A DNA stretch of 16,209 nucleotides. Origin: CACORA01 sp044234625. GTDB taxonomy: Bacteria > Planctomycetota > Planctomycetia > Pirellulales > UBA1268. The translations under genes and the position numbers were made by a program. The number at the start of each line of letters is the position of its first letter. Within the stretch, counting starts at the first letter, position 1. The notes under the pieces were generated by a model. It was not told where the DNA came from, ran no database searches, and saw nothing but the letters and a program-made list of their open reading frames with translations. Shown here piece by piece: positions 1 through 9,872 of the stretch. The DNA lies in the NCBI GenBank assembly GCA_044234625.1, contig JBIIIP010000070.1, positions 1 to 16,209 on the forward strand, given 5' to 3'.

Positions 1-1245
<1,245 letters not shown>

Positions 1246-1252
1246 CGCCTTC

Positions 1253-2491
1253 TCAGCCCTTTCCTAGAAATGCACCCATCAGCTTCCAGCCCGGCTCGAC
1301 TTTCGCGGCCGTCGCCGCCGCCGCCACCTCATCGTAGGTGGCCGCACCGTTGGCGGTGATGCCACTGCCGGCGATCACGAAGGGCACGGGACCGCGCGAG
1401 TGCGTCTTGGTCGATAAAAACGTGGGGTGATCGGGGCACACGAGGATGCGGTGGTCGCCGTGCTTCGCCAGGTGGGCGGCGATCGGCCCCACGATCTTGG
1501 CGTCGATCTCCTCGATGGCTTTCACCTTCGCCGCGGCGTCGCCCTGGTGGCTGGCCTCGTCGGGGGCTTCGACGTGCACGCAGACGAGGTCGGCCCGCTC
1601 CAGTTCGGCGATTGCGTAGCGGCCCTTGGCGGCGTAGTCGGTATCGAGGTAGCCCGTCGCCCCGGGCACGTCGATCCGCTTCCAGCCGGCCAATGCCGCC
1701 AGGCCGCGGAGCAGGTCAACCGCCGTGATCATCGAGCCGCTCATGCCGTAGGTGCGCGTGAACGGCTCCATTGCCGGCGCCCGTCCCGCGCCCCACAGCC
1801 ACACGTTGGTGGCCGGCCGTCTGCCGGCGGCGATACGGGCCTTGTTGACCGGATGCCCTTCGAGCCAGGCAACGCTCCTCGCCATGATGTCGGTGAGCAG
1901 CCGGCTCCCGGTGCCCCGGGGAAAGGCGTCGGCCACCGAATGATCCATCAGGTCGTGCGGCGGCGTGGCCCGTAGATCGGCGCCGATGGGCGCGGGCCGC
2001 CCGGCCTGCCCCCGATAGAGAAGGAGGTTGCGGTAGCTCACGCCCGGTTTGAATTCCCAGCCCGCCAGATCGGGAAAGTCGTCGGCCAGCCCGCGCTGGG
2101 CGGCGGCGAGCAGGTCGGTGGCTTCCTCGGTGGTCACGTGGCCGGCAGTGAAGTCTTCCATGATCTGGTCGTCGCCTTGGTCGCGGATCGTGACCAGATT
2201 GCACCGCACGGCGCAGTCGTCCGGCCCGAGCGTGATGCCCTGGGCGGCGGCTTCGAGCGGGGCGCGACCGGTGAAAAAGGCGAGCGGGTCGTAGCCCATG
2301 AGGCTCATGCAGGCCACTTCCGACCCAGGCGGCAGGCTGTCGGGCACGTGGTTGGTGAGGCCCACTCGGCCGCGGGCGGCCAGGGCGTCGAGATGGGGCG
2401 TGCGGGCGGCCTGAAACGGCGTCTTGCCACCGAGCGCTGCCTGCGGGGCATCGGCTGCGCCGTCCGGGATGATCACGGCATATTTCATCAT
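1253..2491 (-). CDS. ApgM-family phosphoglycerate mutase homologue, predicted homoserine kinase
   Basis: This 412-residue protein belongs to the archaeal-type, cofactor-independent phosphoglycerate mutase family (alkaline phosphatase superfamily). Visible family motifs are IPDGAAD (8-14), GGKTPFQAARTP (21-32), the GSEVACMSLMGYDP block with the likely phospho-acceptor Ser57, and C-terminal metal-ligand segments EAPDEASHQGD and CPDHPTFLSTKTHSRGP. Bacterial members of this subfamily found among threonine genes have been proposed to act as homoserine kinase, replacing GHMP-type ThrB. Here the gene lies exactly between hom and lysC, which favours homoserine kinase over glycolytic mutase activity; that assignment is inferred from context. 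It starts at the first of two adjacent ATGs (2491; the other is 2488), and there is no strong Shine-Dalgarno sequence. The gap to hom upstream is 43 bases and to lysC downstream 7 bases, so one operon is likely. The alternative is a true 2,3-bisphosphoglycerate-independent phosphoglycerate mutase (apgM). Confidence 0.9.
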   Translation of the reverse strand: MMKYAVIIPDGAADAPQAALGGKTPFQAARTPHLDALAARGRVGLTNHVPDSLPPGSEVACMSLMGYDPLAFFTGRAPLEAAAQGITLGPDDCAVRCNLVTIRDQGDDQIMEDFTAGHVTTEEATDLLAAAQRGLADDFPDLAGWEFKPGVSYRNLLLYRGQAGRPAPIGADLRATPPHDLMDHSVADAFPRGTGSRLLTDIMARSVAWLEGHPVNKARIAAGRRPATNVWLWGAGRAPAMEPFTRTYGMSGSMITAVDLLRGLAALAGWKRIDVPGATGYLDTDYAAKGRYAIAELERADLVCVHVEAPDEASHQGDAAAKVKAIEEIDAKIVGPIAAHLAKHGDHRILVCPDHPTFLSTKTHSRGPVPFVIAGSGITANGAATYDEVAAAATAAKVEPGWKLMGAFLGKG

Positions 2492-2534
2492 GGGAGTCTT
2501 CTGCGGGAGGATCGTGCAGGATGGTCGGAAGGCG

Positions 2535-3836
2535 TCAGTCGTCGAGCACGCTCAGGCACGCGCTCGTGCCGCGGACCACGCCCGAAGCATCGATGGCCGT
2601 CGCGGCCTTGCGGATCGCCCGGGCGTCGCAGGCGTGGGTCATGATCACCAGCGGCACGCCTGCGCCGGTGGCGTCGGCGGCGTCGTGCTGGATTACCGAC
2701 GCGATCGAGATTCCATGCTCGCCGAGAATGCCGGTGATCTGCGCGAGCACACCCGGTCGGTCGGTGACGTGGAAGCGGAGGAAGTGGCGCCCCGGCATGT
2801 CGGCGGCGGCCACTTTCGCGGCCGGGGTGTCGGCTTCGAGCACGCCCGTCGTCCGAAACGTGATCGCGGCCCGGCCCACGACCGTGTCGATGATGTCGGC
2901 CACCACGGCCGAAGCCGTGGGCATCTGGCCGGCGCCGAGCCCGTGGAAAAACATCCGCCCCACGGCGTCGCCGACGATGCTCACGGCGTTGTAGGCGCCG
3001 CGGGTTTCGGCCAGCGGCGTGCCCACCTTCACCAGAGCGGGCGCCACCCGCATGGCGAGCCGGCCGTCGTTGCGGCTGGCCACGGCCACCAGGCGGATCC
3101 GGTAGCCGAGTTCGCCGGCATAGCGGATAAGGCCGAGATCGACGCCCTCGATGCCCGTCCGCGGAATCTCGCCCCATGGCACCCACACCCCGAAGGCGAG
3201 ATGGGCGAGGATGGCGAGCTTCTGCGTGGCATCGGTGCCATCGACGTCCATCGATGGATCGGCCTCGGCGAAGCCCTTCGCCTGCGCCAGGGCGAGCACC
3301 TCGGCATAATCGGCAGCATCCTCCTCCATCCGCGAGAGAATGAAGTTGCTCGTGCCGTTGAGGATGCCGCGGATGCTCTCGATGCGGTTGGCCGCCAGGC
3401 ATTCGCCGATCGCGGCCACGATGGGGATGCCGCCGGCGACGGCCGCCTCGAAGGCGATCGACCGGCCCTTCCGGCGGGCCAGTTCGAAGAGTTCGGGCCC
3501 GTGCTCCGCCAGGAGCGCCTTGTTGGCGGTGACGACGTCTTTGCCGTGCTCCAGCAACTCGATCATCATCGAGCGGGCCGGCTCGAGGCCGCCGACGAGC
3601 AGCGCGGCAACGGAGATCGAGGGATCGCGGGAGACGTCGCGGATGTCGGAGGAGATCCGGTCGGCCGCCAGCTTGAGGCCGCGGTCCTTGGCCACCGCGC
3701 GGCACACGGCCCGTTCGACCACGATCGGCCTGCCGGCATGCCGGGTGATGTGGTCGGCCGACTCCATGAGTAGCCGCACCACGCCCGATCCGACGGTGCC
3801 CAGCCCGACGACACCGACCCGCACTGGTTCACTCAT
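2535..3836 (-). CDS. hom: Homoserine dehydrogenase with C-terminal ACT domain
   Basis: Reduces aspartate-4-semialdehyde to homoserine with NAD(P)H, the branch point to threonine and methionine. The 433-residue protein has the usual layout. A Rossmann dinucleotide site GLGTVGSG is at 11-18, and TANKALLA near 103-110 carries the conserved Lys. The catalytic-domain signature runs from about 131 to 170 (AVAGGIPIV, then GILNGTSNFILSRM). EADPSMDVDGTDATQKL at 191-207 holds the acidic active-site residues. A C-terminal ACT domain (from about FLRFHVTDRPGVLAQITGIL) indicates allosteric control, usually by threonine. It is the first gene of the likely hom/ApgM-like/lysC operon. Upstream, a weak promoter-like pair (TTCCGA, 17-base spacer, TACGAT at 3867-3872 read on the minus strand) can be drawn, but confidence in it is low. 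No strong Shine-Dalgarno sequence precedes the ATG at 3836. Confidence 0.96.
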   Translation of the reverse strand: MSEPVRVGVVGLGTVGSGVVRLLMESADHITRHAGRPIVVERAVCRAVAKDRGLKLAADRISSDIRDVSRDPSISVAALLVGGLEPARSMMIELLEHGKDVVTANKALLAEHGPELFELARRKGRSIAFEAAVAGGIPIVAAIGECLAANRIESIRGILNGTSNFILSRMEEDAADYAEVLALAQAKGFAEADPSMDVDGTDATQKLAILAHLAFGVWVPWGEIPRTGIEGVDLGLIRYAGELGYRIRLVAVASRNDGRLAMRVAPALVKVGTPLAETRGAYNAVSIVGDAVGRMFFHGLGAGQMPTASAVVADIIDTVVGRAAITFRTTGVLEADTPAAKVAAADMPGRHFLRFHVTDRPGVLAQITGILGEHGISIASVIQHDAADATGAGVPLVIMTHACDARAIRKAATAIDASGVVRGTSACLSVLDD

Positions 3837-3886
3837 CGCACGTTTCCGCAGGGGGGAGAAACAGGGATCGTAATGAGCCTAGCTCG

Positions 3887-3903
3887 CGATCGGAAGCCGA
3901 TCG
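3887..3903 (-). terminator. Hairpin between sulfotransferase gene and hom
   Basis: A perfect 7-base inverted repeat (CGATCGG / CCGATCG) with a 3-base loop lies in the 103-base gap between the stop of the sulfotransferase gene (3940) and the start of hom (3836). A second, weaker stem (GCCCG 3912-3916 with CGGGC 3926-3930) lies beside it. Together they could end the upstream minus-strand transcript. No U-tract follows on that strand, so this is not a canonical intrinsic terminator, and it might instead be part of the hom control region. Confidence 0.35.
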
Positions 3904-3939
3904 GGGCAACGGCCCGAAAAGGTGCCGGGCGAGGAGGCC

Positions 3940-4743
3940 TCACTGCCGCGCGATGATCCCCTGGCGGTGCCGCGCGACGAGGCCGACGAGCTCGCGGTGC
4001 CACGCCACCGCCTGCTGGGCGAGCCCCAGCGGCACGCTGCCATTCCGCACAAGTTCGTCGATGATCTGTCGGCCCCTGCCGGCCTCCCCGCGGTTGAACT
4101 CGGCGATCACGCGGCCCGAGCGGATGTCGTGGTCGAGGCTGGCGACGGTCTCGGTGATCCGCCGCTCATCCACGCCGAGCATGGCGGCGAGCATGGCGGC
4201 CTGATCCGGCAGCGGGCGCACAAACGCCGGATACTCCAGATACCAGTTGCTCGGGGAGAACGACCGCAGCAGCCGCGCCGTGAACTCGGCCGCGCTGGCG
4301 AGGGCCCTCGCATGGGTGGCGTTGGCGAGAAACCCCGGCCGCACCGTGCCGGCGGGCCGCAGCCGCTCGCGATCCGCCTGGTCCCGCAAGGCCATCATCA
4401 CGTCGAGCGGATCGCGAAACGTGGTAATGATCGTCGTTCCGGGCGGCATGAGCGCCGCCGCCGCGGGCTCGGGGTCGTGGGTCTTCACGACCAGCCGGGC
4501 ATCGCCCGGCAGGGGCAGCGTCGCGAAGGCATGGGCCGCCCGCGAGATGCCTCCGTTCACATAGCCGGTGTACTCGCCATTCTGCAAATAGAGGATTTTC
4601 CGGGCGGCCTCGTTGCCGGCGAGGGCGTCGCGCAGCGCTTCGTTCGTCGTCCGCAGCTCCACATGGGGCACGAGCTGATTCACAAGGGAGAAGAAAAACG
4701 TCGAGCCGGACTTGGGCTGCCCGTTGCAAAAGATCAGTTTCAT
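3940..4743 (-). CDS. Sulfotransferase-family protein
   Basis: A 267-residue protein with the two PAPS-binding elements of sulfotransferases. The 5'-phosphosulfate loop PKSGSTFF is at residues 10-17, directly after the first beta strand (MKLIFCNGQ). The 3'-phosphate motif FRDPLD is at 109-114, after the strand TTIITT. VVKTHD at 85-90 fits the family strand that carries a catalytic residue. The family moves a sulfuryl group from PAPS to hydroxyls or amines of carbohydrates, lipids or proteins; the acceptor cannot be read from sequence. There is no signal peptide, so it is predicted to be cytoplasmic. Its ATG overlaps the stop of the upstream PEP-CTERM gene by 4 bases (ATGA), implying coupled translation and perhaps a shared cell-surface role. 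The length is normal for bacterial members. Confidence 0.82.
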   Translation of the reverse strand: MKLIFCNGQPKSGSTFFFSLVNQLVPHVELRTTNEALRDALAGNEAARKILYLQNGEYTGYVNGGISRAAHAFATLPLPGDARLVVKTHDPEPAAAALMPPGTTIITTFRDPLDVMMALRDQADRERLRPAGTVRPGFLANATHARALASAAEFTARLLRSFSPSNWYLEYPAFVRPLPDQAAMLAAMLGVDERRITETVASLDHDIRSGRVIAEFNRGEAGRGRQIIDELVRNGSVPLGLAQQAVAWHRELVGLVARHRQGIIARQ

Positions 4744-6152
4744 CGCCGACCTGCGGCTCCATTTCGCCGGCGGAATCGATGCTTCGCGGGGAGGTTTGTC
4801 CCTCCTCGGCCGAGGAGGCGGAGCCGGAACGCAACGCGGAGACCGACGAGCGCCGCGGCACTGCCCGCCAGGCCGATGATCGGCGACGGCTCCGGCACCG
4901 GCACCACGGCCCCCAGTCCGAAGGCGGGCGCGACCTGCCCCGCAAAGGCGGGGGAACCACCAAACAGCGCGGCCAGCGTCGACACGGATGCGAAGGCATC
5001 GCCCGGACGCGTCTCGAAGAACGACACGCTCAGTTCGTCATTGATCAGGTCAACGAGCAACGTATCGGCCTGGTTGAAGAGGTTCATGCCCAGGATTCCG
5101 TCGAGGCCGGAAATGCCGAGATTGTGGACGAAGACAGGTGCGTCGGTGAAGCGGAGAAGGTCGTCGTAGCCCGGGCCGTCGATGGCGGCTGAGATCCCGA
5201 TCGAGTTGAGCGTGAAGCCGGGAAGTTCGAGCGGATCGCCCGATGCCCCCTGCACATGGATGGTGTCGTCGGGAGACGCCAGATCGAGTCCCAGTGCCGC
5301 GGCGAGCGTTTCGGAGATGAGCGAGATCTGGGCACCGGTGTCGAAGAGCAACCTGCCGGCCGTGACTGTCGTGAGCGACCCGCTCGTGCCGGAACGCGCG
5401 AGCGACACGTTCGTCAACGTCGGGTTCGGCGTTACAGTCACATCAGCGCCCTCGGAGCCGCGGTTGTCGGAACCGTAGGGGGAGAGTTGAATCCTCGCTG
5501 GTGCGGTGCTTCCGGGTGCCGCGGCGATCTGCGTGCCTGGCGAGACGAGTTCGAACTCCGGCAGGGTGATCGAGACGCCGAGCCCCAGGGCGGCCCCGAG
5601 GTCGATGCCGGTCATCGTGATCCGCGCCGCCGAGCCGGCAGGAAACAGTGTGCTGGGCCCGTGGATCGGCGTGCCGGCGAGGGTTGGCAGTGCGGGGCTG
5701 CCCGTTTCGGTGCCGACGAAAACCTGCATGCCGGGCACGGCCCGCCCGGGCGGCGTGGCGATGGTCTTAACGAACTCGAAGGTCTCGAAGTCGAAGTCCA
5801 GGCCGAAATCCTCCAGACCGCCCACGAGGATCGAACCGGGCTGGGAGACATCGCCGCTGACGCGGCCATTGATGCCCGTGCCTCCGGCGCCGCCCGGGTT
5901 CAGGTGCGGCTGGGGGAACTCGTGATTCCCATACCAGGAAAACGCCACGACCGACGCCCCCGTGTCGTAGAGGCCGAGGTCGATCACCGTCTCGCCGCCG
6001 GTGGCCGGGGTATAGGCCTGCACCGTGATGATCTGCTGCCCGATGGCATCCAGCGCCGGATCGAGGGTCACATCGACCTCGATCGCGGCAGCGGAAGACG
6101 AGGCGACAGCCACGAAAATGGCAAGCATCCCGCCAGCCAAAAATCGTCTCAT
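4740..6152 (-). CDS. Secreted retropepsin-like protein with PEP-CTERM sorting signal
   Basis: The start chosen is ATG 6152, because the product then opens with a signal peptide: MRRFLAGG, a hydrophobic run to about residue 20, and an Ala-rich cleavage region near 20-23. The 470-residue protein has two aspartic-protease-like motifs. One is LYDTGAS (DTG 63-65); the other is LLFDTGAQISLISETLAAAL (DTG 271-273). GLDGILGMNLF near 349-359 follows and resembles the second conserved segment of retropepsins. This suggests a two-lobed, pepsin-like arrangement in one chain. VPEPSP with PEP at 420-422, a hydrophobic helix (about 424-442) and a basic cluster form a PEP-CTERM signal, which targets proteins to exosortase for surface anchoring or release. 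About 20 extra, Arg-rich residues follow the usual end. Protease activity is inferred; it may be a non-catalytic relative. It overlaps the sulfotransferase gene by 4 bases. The frame stays open for a long way upstream, but that region is antisense to the M42 gene and is not coding. Confidence 0.85.
   Translation of the reverse strand: MRRFLAGGMLAIFVAVASSSAAAIEVDVTLDPALDAIGQQIITVQAYTPATGGETVIDLGLYDTGASVVAFSWYGNHEFPQPHLNPGGAGGTGINGRVSGDVSQPGSILVGGLEDFGLDFDFETFEFVKTIATPPGRAVPGMQVFVGTETGSPALPTLAGTPIHGPSTLFPAGSAARITMTGIDLGAALGLGVSITLPEFELVSPGTQIAAAPGSTAPARIQLSPYGSDNRGSEGADVTVTPNPTLTNVSLARSGTSGSLTTVTAGRLLFDTGAQISLISETLAAALGLDLASPDDTIHVQGASGDPLELPGFTLNSIGISAAIDGPGYDDLLRFTDAPVFVHNLGISGLDGILGMNLFNQADTLLVDLINDELSVSFFETRPGDAFASVSTLAALFGGSPAFAGQVAPAFGLGAVVPVPEPSPIIGLAGSAAALVGLRVAFRLRLLGRGGTNLPAKHRFRRRNGAAGRR
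4801..4818. repeat. 18-bp perfect palindrome near end of PEP-CTERM gene
   Basis: Bases 4801-4818 read identically on both strands (CCTCCTC, GGCC, GAGGAGG). They lie in the codons for the last basic part of the PEP-CTERM tail (Leu-Leu-Gly-Arg-Gly), about 60 bases before the start of the coupled sulfotransferase gene. In RNA this would make a 7-bp stem with a 4-base loop. It could affect ribosome passage or mRNA stability, or be a chance result of GC-rich codons. Confidence 0.6.
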
Positions 6153-6473
6153 CAGGGGCCTGGGCACATGCCAGATGACGAAAGGGAAGAACTGCTCCGG
6201 CAGCGGGGAGTTTAGTGGAAACGTGCGACTGGTACGAATGGCACTCGTTCCTCTCGGCAGCGTTGGCGCGGCACCGCCGGCCCTTGCGGCAGCCTCGTCC
6301 CCATGCAGAGCCGCGCGCGTCCGGCTTCGGGAACCATCGTCCGGCGTGAACGTGTCGCACACGAAAAGGGAAATGAATCGGAAAAAGGGCCGGCGGCCGC
6401 TTGGCGCGAGGTGGCCCGATGCCGTCAACTCGATTGACAGGCCAGCCGTCTCCCTCCCGCAAGGAAGAACCCC
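6153..6473. other. Divergent intergenic region
   Basis: These 321 bases lie between the PEP-CTERM gene (leftward) and the M42 peptidase gene (rightward) and must hold both promoters. I see no recognisable gene, RNA or strong repeat. A TTGACA hexamer occurs at 6434-6439 on the plus strand, but nothing like a -10 box stands at the proper distance. On the minus strand a TAAACT hexamer lies about 60-70 bases upstream of the PEP-CTERM start without a convincing -35 partner. Confidence 0.5.
6461..6467 (+). promoter_or_regulatory. Ribosome-binding site of M42 peptidase gene
   Basis: AAGGAAG lies 6 bases before the GTG at 6474. It is the only good Shine-Dalgarno match near the 5' end of this frame and fixes the GTG start. 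Confidence 0.7.
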
Positions 6474-7535
6474 GTGGAAGCATCCGCCCGTGATTTCCTC
6501 GTCCGCATCCTCGAGACGCCAAGCCCCTCCGGCTATGAGCAGCCCGTGCAACGGCTCATCCGCGACTATCTCTCCGGCGTGGCCGACACGATCACGACTG
6601 ATTCCCATGGCAACGTGATCGCCGCCAGCAATCCCAACGCCCAGACGCGGATGCTGCTGGCGGGTCACTGCGATCAGATCGGGCTGATCGTGCAATACAT
6701 CGATGCCGACGGCTACGTCTCCGTGCAGCCGATCGGAGGCTGGGACCCGATGCAGTTGGTGGGCGCGCGGGTGACGGTGTGGACGGCGAACGGACCGGTG
6801 CCGGGGGTGATGTCGCGAAAGCCGATCCATCTGCTCACCGACGAGGAGCGGAAGCAGGTGCCGAAGATGAAGGACCTGTGGATCGACATCGGTGCCGCCG
6901 ACAAGGCGGACTGCGAGAGCGTGGTCCGCGTCGGCGATCCCGTGACGTTCGAGCTGAAGTTTCAGCCCCTGCGGGGCCAGCGGGCCTGCTCGGTGGCGAT
7001 GGACGACAAGATCGGCCTGTGGGTCGTGCTGGAGGCGTTTCGCCGGGCGGCCCAGGCCGGTCCGCTGCCCTGCGCGCTCTTCGTGGCCTCGACCGTGCAG
7101 GAGGAGATCGGGCTGCGCGGCGCGCAGACGAGTTCCTACGGGGTCGATCCCCATGTGGCGATCGCCGTCGATGTCACCCATGCCACCGACTGCCCCACGA
7201 TCGACAAAAAATCGGAGGGCGACATCGGCCTTGGCAGGGGGCCGGTGGTGTACCGCGGGCCGAACATGAACCCGCACGTCGTCGACCGCCTGTTGGCGGC
7301 TGGCAAGGCACGGGAGATTCCGATCCAGCTGGCGGCCAGCGGGCGGGCCACACCCACCGATGCCAACGTGCTCCAGACCACCCGCGCCGGCGTGGCCACG
7401 GGGCTCGTGAGCATTCCCAACCGCTACATGCACTCCGCCGTCGAGACGGTCTCGCTCGACGACGCCGACCGCGCCGCCGACCTGCTCGCAGCGTTCGTGC
7501 GCGGCCTGGAGGGATCAATCTCCTGGGCTCCCTGA
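6474..7535 (+). CDS. M42-family metallo-aminopeptidase
   Basis: A 353-residue cytosolic zinc/cobalt aminopeptidase of the glutamyl-aminopeptidase/FrvX (M42) family; members form tetrahedral dodecamers that trim peptides. All expected active-site residues are visible. These are His65 in GHCDQIGL, the bridging Asp in MDDKIG (177/178), catalytic Glu210 and metal ligand Glu211 in QEEIGLRGA, Asp233 in AVDVTHATD, and His320 in RYMHSAVETV. The N-terminal LETPSPSGYE and the mid-protein GGWDPMQLVGARV are family-typical. The start is GTG 6474, supported by AAGGAAG upstream and by the match of the N-terminus to the family. It appears to be a single gene with its own promoter. Some members are annotated as endoglucanases; the metal-ligand set here supports peptidase. 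Confidence 0.93.
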   Translation: MEASARDFLVRILETPSPSGYEQPVQRLIRDYLSGVADTITTDSHGNVIAASNPNAQTRMLLAGHCDQIGLIVQYIDADGYVSVQPIGGWDPMQLVGARVTVWTANGPVPGVMSRKPIHLLTDEERKQVPKMKDLWIDIGAADKADCESVVRVGDPVTFELKFQPLRGQRACSVAMDDKIGLWVVLEAFRRAAQAGPLPCALFVASTVQEEIGLRGAQTSSYGVDPHVAIAVDVTHATDCPTIDKKSEGDIGLGRGPVVYRGPNMNPHVVDRLLAAGKAREIPIQLAASGRATPTDANVLQTTRAGVATGLVSIPNRYMHSAVETVSLDDADRAADLLAAFVRGLEGSISWAP

Positions 7536-7734
7536 CGAGCCCCCCTGCCAAAACGGCATTGGCGGCATGGAGCCGGGCACTCTCCAGCCGGATAGGGCCG
7601 CGGCGAGCGGCGAAAAGCCCGCAAAAATGTCGGGGCCCTGAAAGTCCCGGCAATCTCGGCACGCGGGTTGCTTTCCCTTGGGGCATCCCGAGGATGGGCT
7701 GCCAAATCCGTCACGCATTCGAGAGGAGTCTTCC
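7536..7734 (+). promoter_or_regulatory. Leader and presumed promoter region of the groE block
   Basis: This 199-base gap precedes groEL1 and must hold the main chaperonin promoter. No CIRCE element (TTAGCACTC, 9 bases, GAGTGCTAA) is present. A small inverted repeat, CATCC 7684-7688 with GGATG 7692-7696 around CGA, lies about 40 bases before the GTG start. TTGCTT near 7669 could be a -35 element, but no clear -10 partner is seen. The nature of heat-shock control cannot be read from this sequence. Confidence 0.35.
7721..7728 (+). promoter_or_regulatory. Ribosome-binding site of groEL1
   Basis: GAGAGGAG stands 6 bases before GTG 7735. It selects that start over an in-frame upstream ATG at 7678, which would add 19 residues unlike any GroEL N-terminus. 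Confidence 0.8.
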
Positions 7735-9414
<1,680 letters not shown>

Positions 9415-9490
9415 CCCCCGCTCCTTGACGAATCGTTCCGACTACGTCCGTTTTCAAACCATTCATCACGTTTCACTCTGGAGGCAGCAA

Positions 9491-9793
9491 ATGGCCAAGA
9501 ACCTGAAGATCCGTCCCCTCGACGACCGCGTGGTCGTGGAGCCCGTCGAGGCCGAGGAGCGCACCGCCGGCGGCATCGTGCTGCCCGACACCGCGAAGGA
9601 GAAGCCGCAGCGGGGACACGTCGTGGCGCTCGGGCCGGGCAAACTCCTCGAGAATGGTCACCGGGCCGCCCTTTCCGTGGCGGTCGGCGACGAAGTGATC
9701 TACGGAAAGTATTCCGGCAGCGACATCGAGGTCGATGGCCACGAGGTAAAGATCCTCCGTGAGGGCGACATCCTCGCGAAGGTGCTCAGCTAG
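9491..9793 (+). CDS. groS: Co-chaperonin GroES
   Basis: Ten-kDa co-chaperonin of 100 residues that caps the GroEL ring as a heptamer. Family features are KIRPLDDRVVVEP at the start, the mobile loop ERTAGGIVLPDTAKEKPQ with the Ile-Val-Leu that docks on the GroEL apical domain, and a C-terminal EVKILREGDILAKV strand. The ATG at 9491 has a GGAGG ribosome-binding site (9480-9484) six bases upstream. It is the only GroES in the window and sits between two groEL genes, so it probably serves both rings. It lies 76 bases after groEL1 and 79 bases before groEL2, with no clear terminator on either side, consistent with co-transcription. Confidence 0.97.
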   Translation: MAKNLKIRPLDDRVVVEPVEAEERTAGGIVLPDTAKEKPQRGHVVALGPGKLLENGHRAALSVAVGDEVIYGKYSGSDIEVDGHEVKILREGDILAKVLS

Positions 9794-9857
9794 CGCGTCG
9801 CATCGGGCGACCGCCCGGCAGATTCAGGAACGAAAAAGACAAGTTCAACCGTCCTTC

Positions 9858-9863
9858 GAGGAG
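9858..9863 (+). promoter_or_regulatory. Ribosome-binding site of groEL2
   Basis: GAGGAG stands 9 bases before GTG 9873. It supports this start rather than an in-frame ATG at 9759, which lies inside groES. Confidence 0.75.
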
Positions 9864-9872
9864 ATCCCCGCC

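Noticed and set aside
2424..3773. Plus-strand open frame of 449 codons
   Set aside because: Antisense to homoserine dehydrogenase, which has full family motifs; the plus-strand product looks like shadow translation.
6434..6439. Perfect TTGACA as a -35 box for the M42 gene
   Set aside because: No -10-like hexamer lies 16-18 bases downstream, and the implied transcription start would fall on the ribosome-binding site.
6153..7433. Minus-strand frame of the PEP-CTERM gene stays open for over 400 codons upstream
   Set aside because: It is antisense to the M42 peptidase gene, whose active-site residues are intact; the signal peptide at 6152 marks the real start. High GC makes such open antisense frames common.
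7571..7585. GGCACTCTCC as half of a CIRCE operator
   Set aside because: The second arm (GAGTGC) is missing at the required 9-base distance.
9424..9429. TTGACG as the -35 of a separate groES promoter
   Set aside because: No plausible -10 at the proper spacing; groES is more simply read from the groEL1 transcript.
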